DNA of 26,370 nucleotides from Nemertoderma westbladi (Eukaryota; Xenacoelomorpha; Nemertodermatida; Nemertodermatidae). The notes under the pieces were generated by a model, which saw only the letters and a program-made list of their open reading frames with translations, was not told the DNA's origin and ran no database searches. The position numbers and the translations under genes are program-made. The DNA is taken from contig JAUCBJ010007773.1 of NCBI GenBank assembly GCA_032718475.1, positions 1 through 26,370 on the forward strand, written 5' to 3'. The number at the start of each line of letters is the position of its first letter. Positions within the stretch are counted from its first letter, which is position 1. This document shows, piece after piece, positions 25,108 through 26,370 of this stretch.

Positions 25108-26370
25108 ATGTCTGACACTCAGCAAAACCTGTCAGACAGTCTGATCGATACAACTATTTGTGATTCAGATAGGAGTGTGGAGCGAATAAGAAAGGAGTTC
25201 GGCTCACCTCCTACTGTAAAAAAGGTCATCCCTCCAGTAGTATCAGACCCTAGGCTAGTCCACCATAGGTCCATCATAGGCACTCGGGCACAGGTAAAAC
25301 GGGACCAAGAGGCAGTTGTCCTATCGCAGCAACATCTTGGTCAAGAACCTACTTCCCAGAGACCCGATAGCTCCAGCAGTTCGGATACTGTAGAGTTGAC
25401 TCCCGAACATGGAGTGCAGATGGCTGATACAGTCTACTCGGACCCCCTTCTTACTCTTCCTGCTGCAGTGCTAACTACTATACTCATTGCGGTGGAGGAA
25501 CATCAAGCCGACTGGGCGAAGAATAAGCAAGCGACCCAAGATAATTACGCGGGATACGCCAGGGAAGAATTGATATCTATTGTTGAATCACAATGGAACT
25601 TTCCCGGACTCGGATTTCCGTTGGATCTGTCCGAGGCTACTAGGGAAGATATACACAGGATGGGAGTGGCTAAAGATACAATGGATCCAGCTGTTTGGAA
25701 GAGGTCGGCAGCAGGATATGTGCAGGGATTCTTCGGATCCTTGGAGCGATTGGAAGAACAACTGTTTCGACAACCTCACGGACCTCAAGAGCAGGAAGAA
25801 CTGCTATATCAAATACGCGAAAGAACCCTACGCATTCGACTAATCCTCTCAGCCTTTGAGGAAACTTCCAAAAGAAGACAGGACACGTCGCTGCAGGTTG
25901 CTGTCAAAACTTGGCTACATCGGGTAGATCTTAAAGTACAGGAAACAGCCCCGTGGAAATCCCAGCTGGCTGAGAGATCAACCTATGAAGAACCAAAGGA
26001 CGTCACCCTTGCTCAAGCGAAAAGCGAAGAGGCCGCCGAGAAACCGCGAACTAGAGACGCTATCGACATTTATTTGTCCGACTATCAGCGATTCCTAGGA
26101 GACGAAGAGTTGAGGAGACGGCTGTCTGGACTTTCCCCTAATAGTGAAGGAACCAAGCTTGTGTTGGACTCAATCGACGCCGAAATGTTAGCTGCAAACC
26201 AAGCTGAATGTGATGAAAAACTCCGCCTCACTAGAGTCCGAGAAGAACAAATAAAGAAAAAAAGGATAGAGGAACAAAAAACGGCGGCTATGGCGGAGGC
26301 TATAGCAGATGCAGAAGCAGAAAGAAAGGTGGCAAAGGCAGTGGCAGAAGCAGAAAGGAGAGCATTTGAG
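25108..26370 (+). CDS. Unrecognised 421-codon frame, runs off the right edge
   Basis: From ATG 25108 (A at -3; in-frame TAA nine bases upstream) the frame stays open for 421 codons to the window end. Residues 1-110 are polar and probably disordered (MSDTQQNLSDSL, a Ser run, PTSQRPDSS). Residues about 110-320 are mixed, probably helical, with PLLTLPAAVLTTILIAVEEH, WNFPGLGFPLDL and WKRSAAGYVQGFFGSLERLEEQ. From about residue 370 it is a charged coiled coil (REEQIKKKRIEEQKT, then Ala/Glu/Arg heptads). No zinc knuckle, protease or polymerase is reached. I do not recognise the family. An N-terminal charged coiled-coil protein behind a repeat-rich leader would fit a BEL/Pao-like Gag or another retroelement ORF1, but a host gene is not excluded. 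The GC content is clearly above that of the leader. Confidence 0.8.
   Translation, partial: MSDTQQNLSDSLIDTTICDSDRSVERIRKEFGSPPTVKKVIPPVVSDPRLVHHRSIIGTRAQVKRDQEAVVLSQQHLGQEPTSQRPDSSSSSDTVELTPEHGVQMADTVYSDPLLTLPAAVLTTILIAVEEHQADWAKNKQATQDNYAGYAREELISIVESQWNFPGLGFPLDLSEATREDIHRMGVAKDTMDPAVWKRSAAGYVQGFFGSLERLEEQLFRQPHGPQEQEELLYQIRERTLRIRLILSAFEETSKRRQDTSLQVAVKTWLHRVDLKVQETAPWKSQLAERSTYEEPKDVTLAQAKSEEAAEKPRTRDAIDIYLSDYQRFLGDEELRRRLSGLSPNSEGTKLVLDSIDAEMLAANQAECDEKLRLTRVREEQIKKKRIEEQKTAAMAEAIADAEAERKVAKAVAEAERRAFE

Overview
This is nuclear DNA from an animal, most likely an invertebrate and probably marine. The support is GT-AG introns, an ATP7-type copper ATPase with tandem HMA domains, AT-rich introns full of LINE and SINE debris, a tRNA-headed SINE and long satellite arrays. 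The sequence alone does not settle the phylum. Nothing in it looks bacterial.

Layout. 1-5039 is an 82-bp G-rich satellite of about 61 units. 5263-7184 is a non-LTR retrotransposon derivative with a perfect 11-bp target-site duplication; it keeps an open reverse transcriptase frame but has no endonuclease. 7657-8150 is a 22-bp minisatellite. 8182-10282 (minus) is a single 2.1-kb exon encoding the N-terminus of a copper-transporting P-type ATPase (ATP7): five HMA domains with CxxC, then the first two membrane helices. The rest of that gene must lie to the left of the window or be lost. Only 269 bp upstream of its start codon ends a second minus-strand gene, a choline-monooxygenase-like Rieske oxygenase. 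Its exons (10552-11425 and 18422-18613) join in phase across a 7-kb intron and rebuild the Rieske motif C-x-H-x17-C-x2-H.

The 7-kb intron is a graveyard of mobile DNA. It holds a relic of the same LINE family as 5263-7184, a small element with poly-G/poly-C termini, a large fold-back repeat, a perfect 6 x 30-bp array, an endonuclease fragment of another LINE, and a frameshifted LINE on the minus strand. Upstream of the oxygenase exon is a tRNA-derived SINE with a perfect 12-bp target-site duplication (18729-19080).

From about 19.1 kb to 25.1 kb I see no convincing gene. This AT-rich stretch is strongly enriched in the palindrome TACCGGTA and carries two tandem duplications (units of 287 bp and about 120 bp). 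It leads to an unrecognised reading frame of 421 codons, 25108-26370 (plus), which runs off the right edge. It ends in a charged alanine/glutamate-rich coiled coil and may be a retroelement Gag, but this is unproven.

The two recognisable host genes are both metal-related (copper export; Rieske iron-sulfur plus mononuclear iron oxygenation) and sit head to tail on one strand. I see no direct evidence that they work together. The most noteworthy items are the unassigned right-edge frame with its repeat-rich leader, the plant-CMO-like oxygenase in an animal, the ATP7 metal-binding region built from a duplicated two-domain unit, and the nested fold-back and poly-G/poly-C elements.
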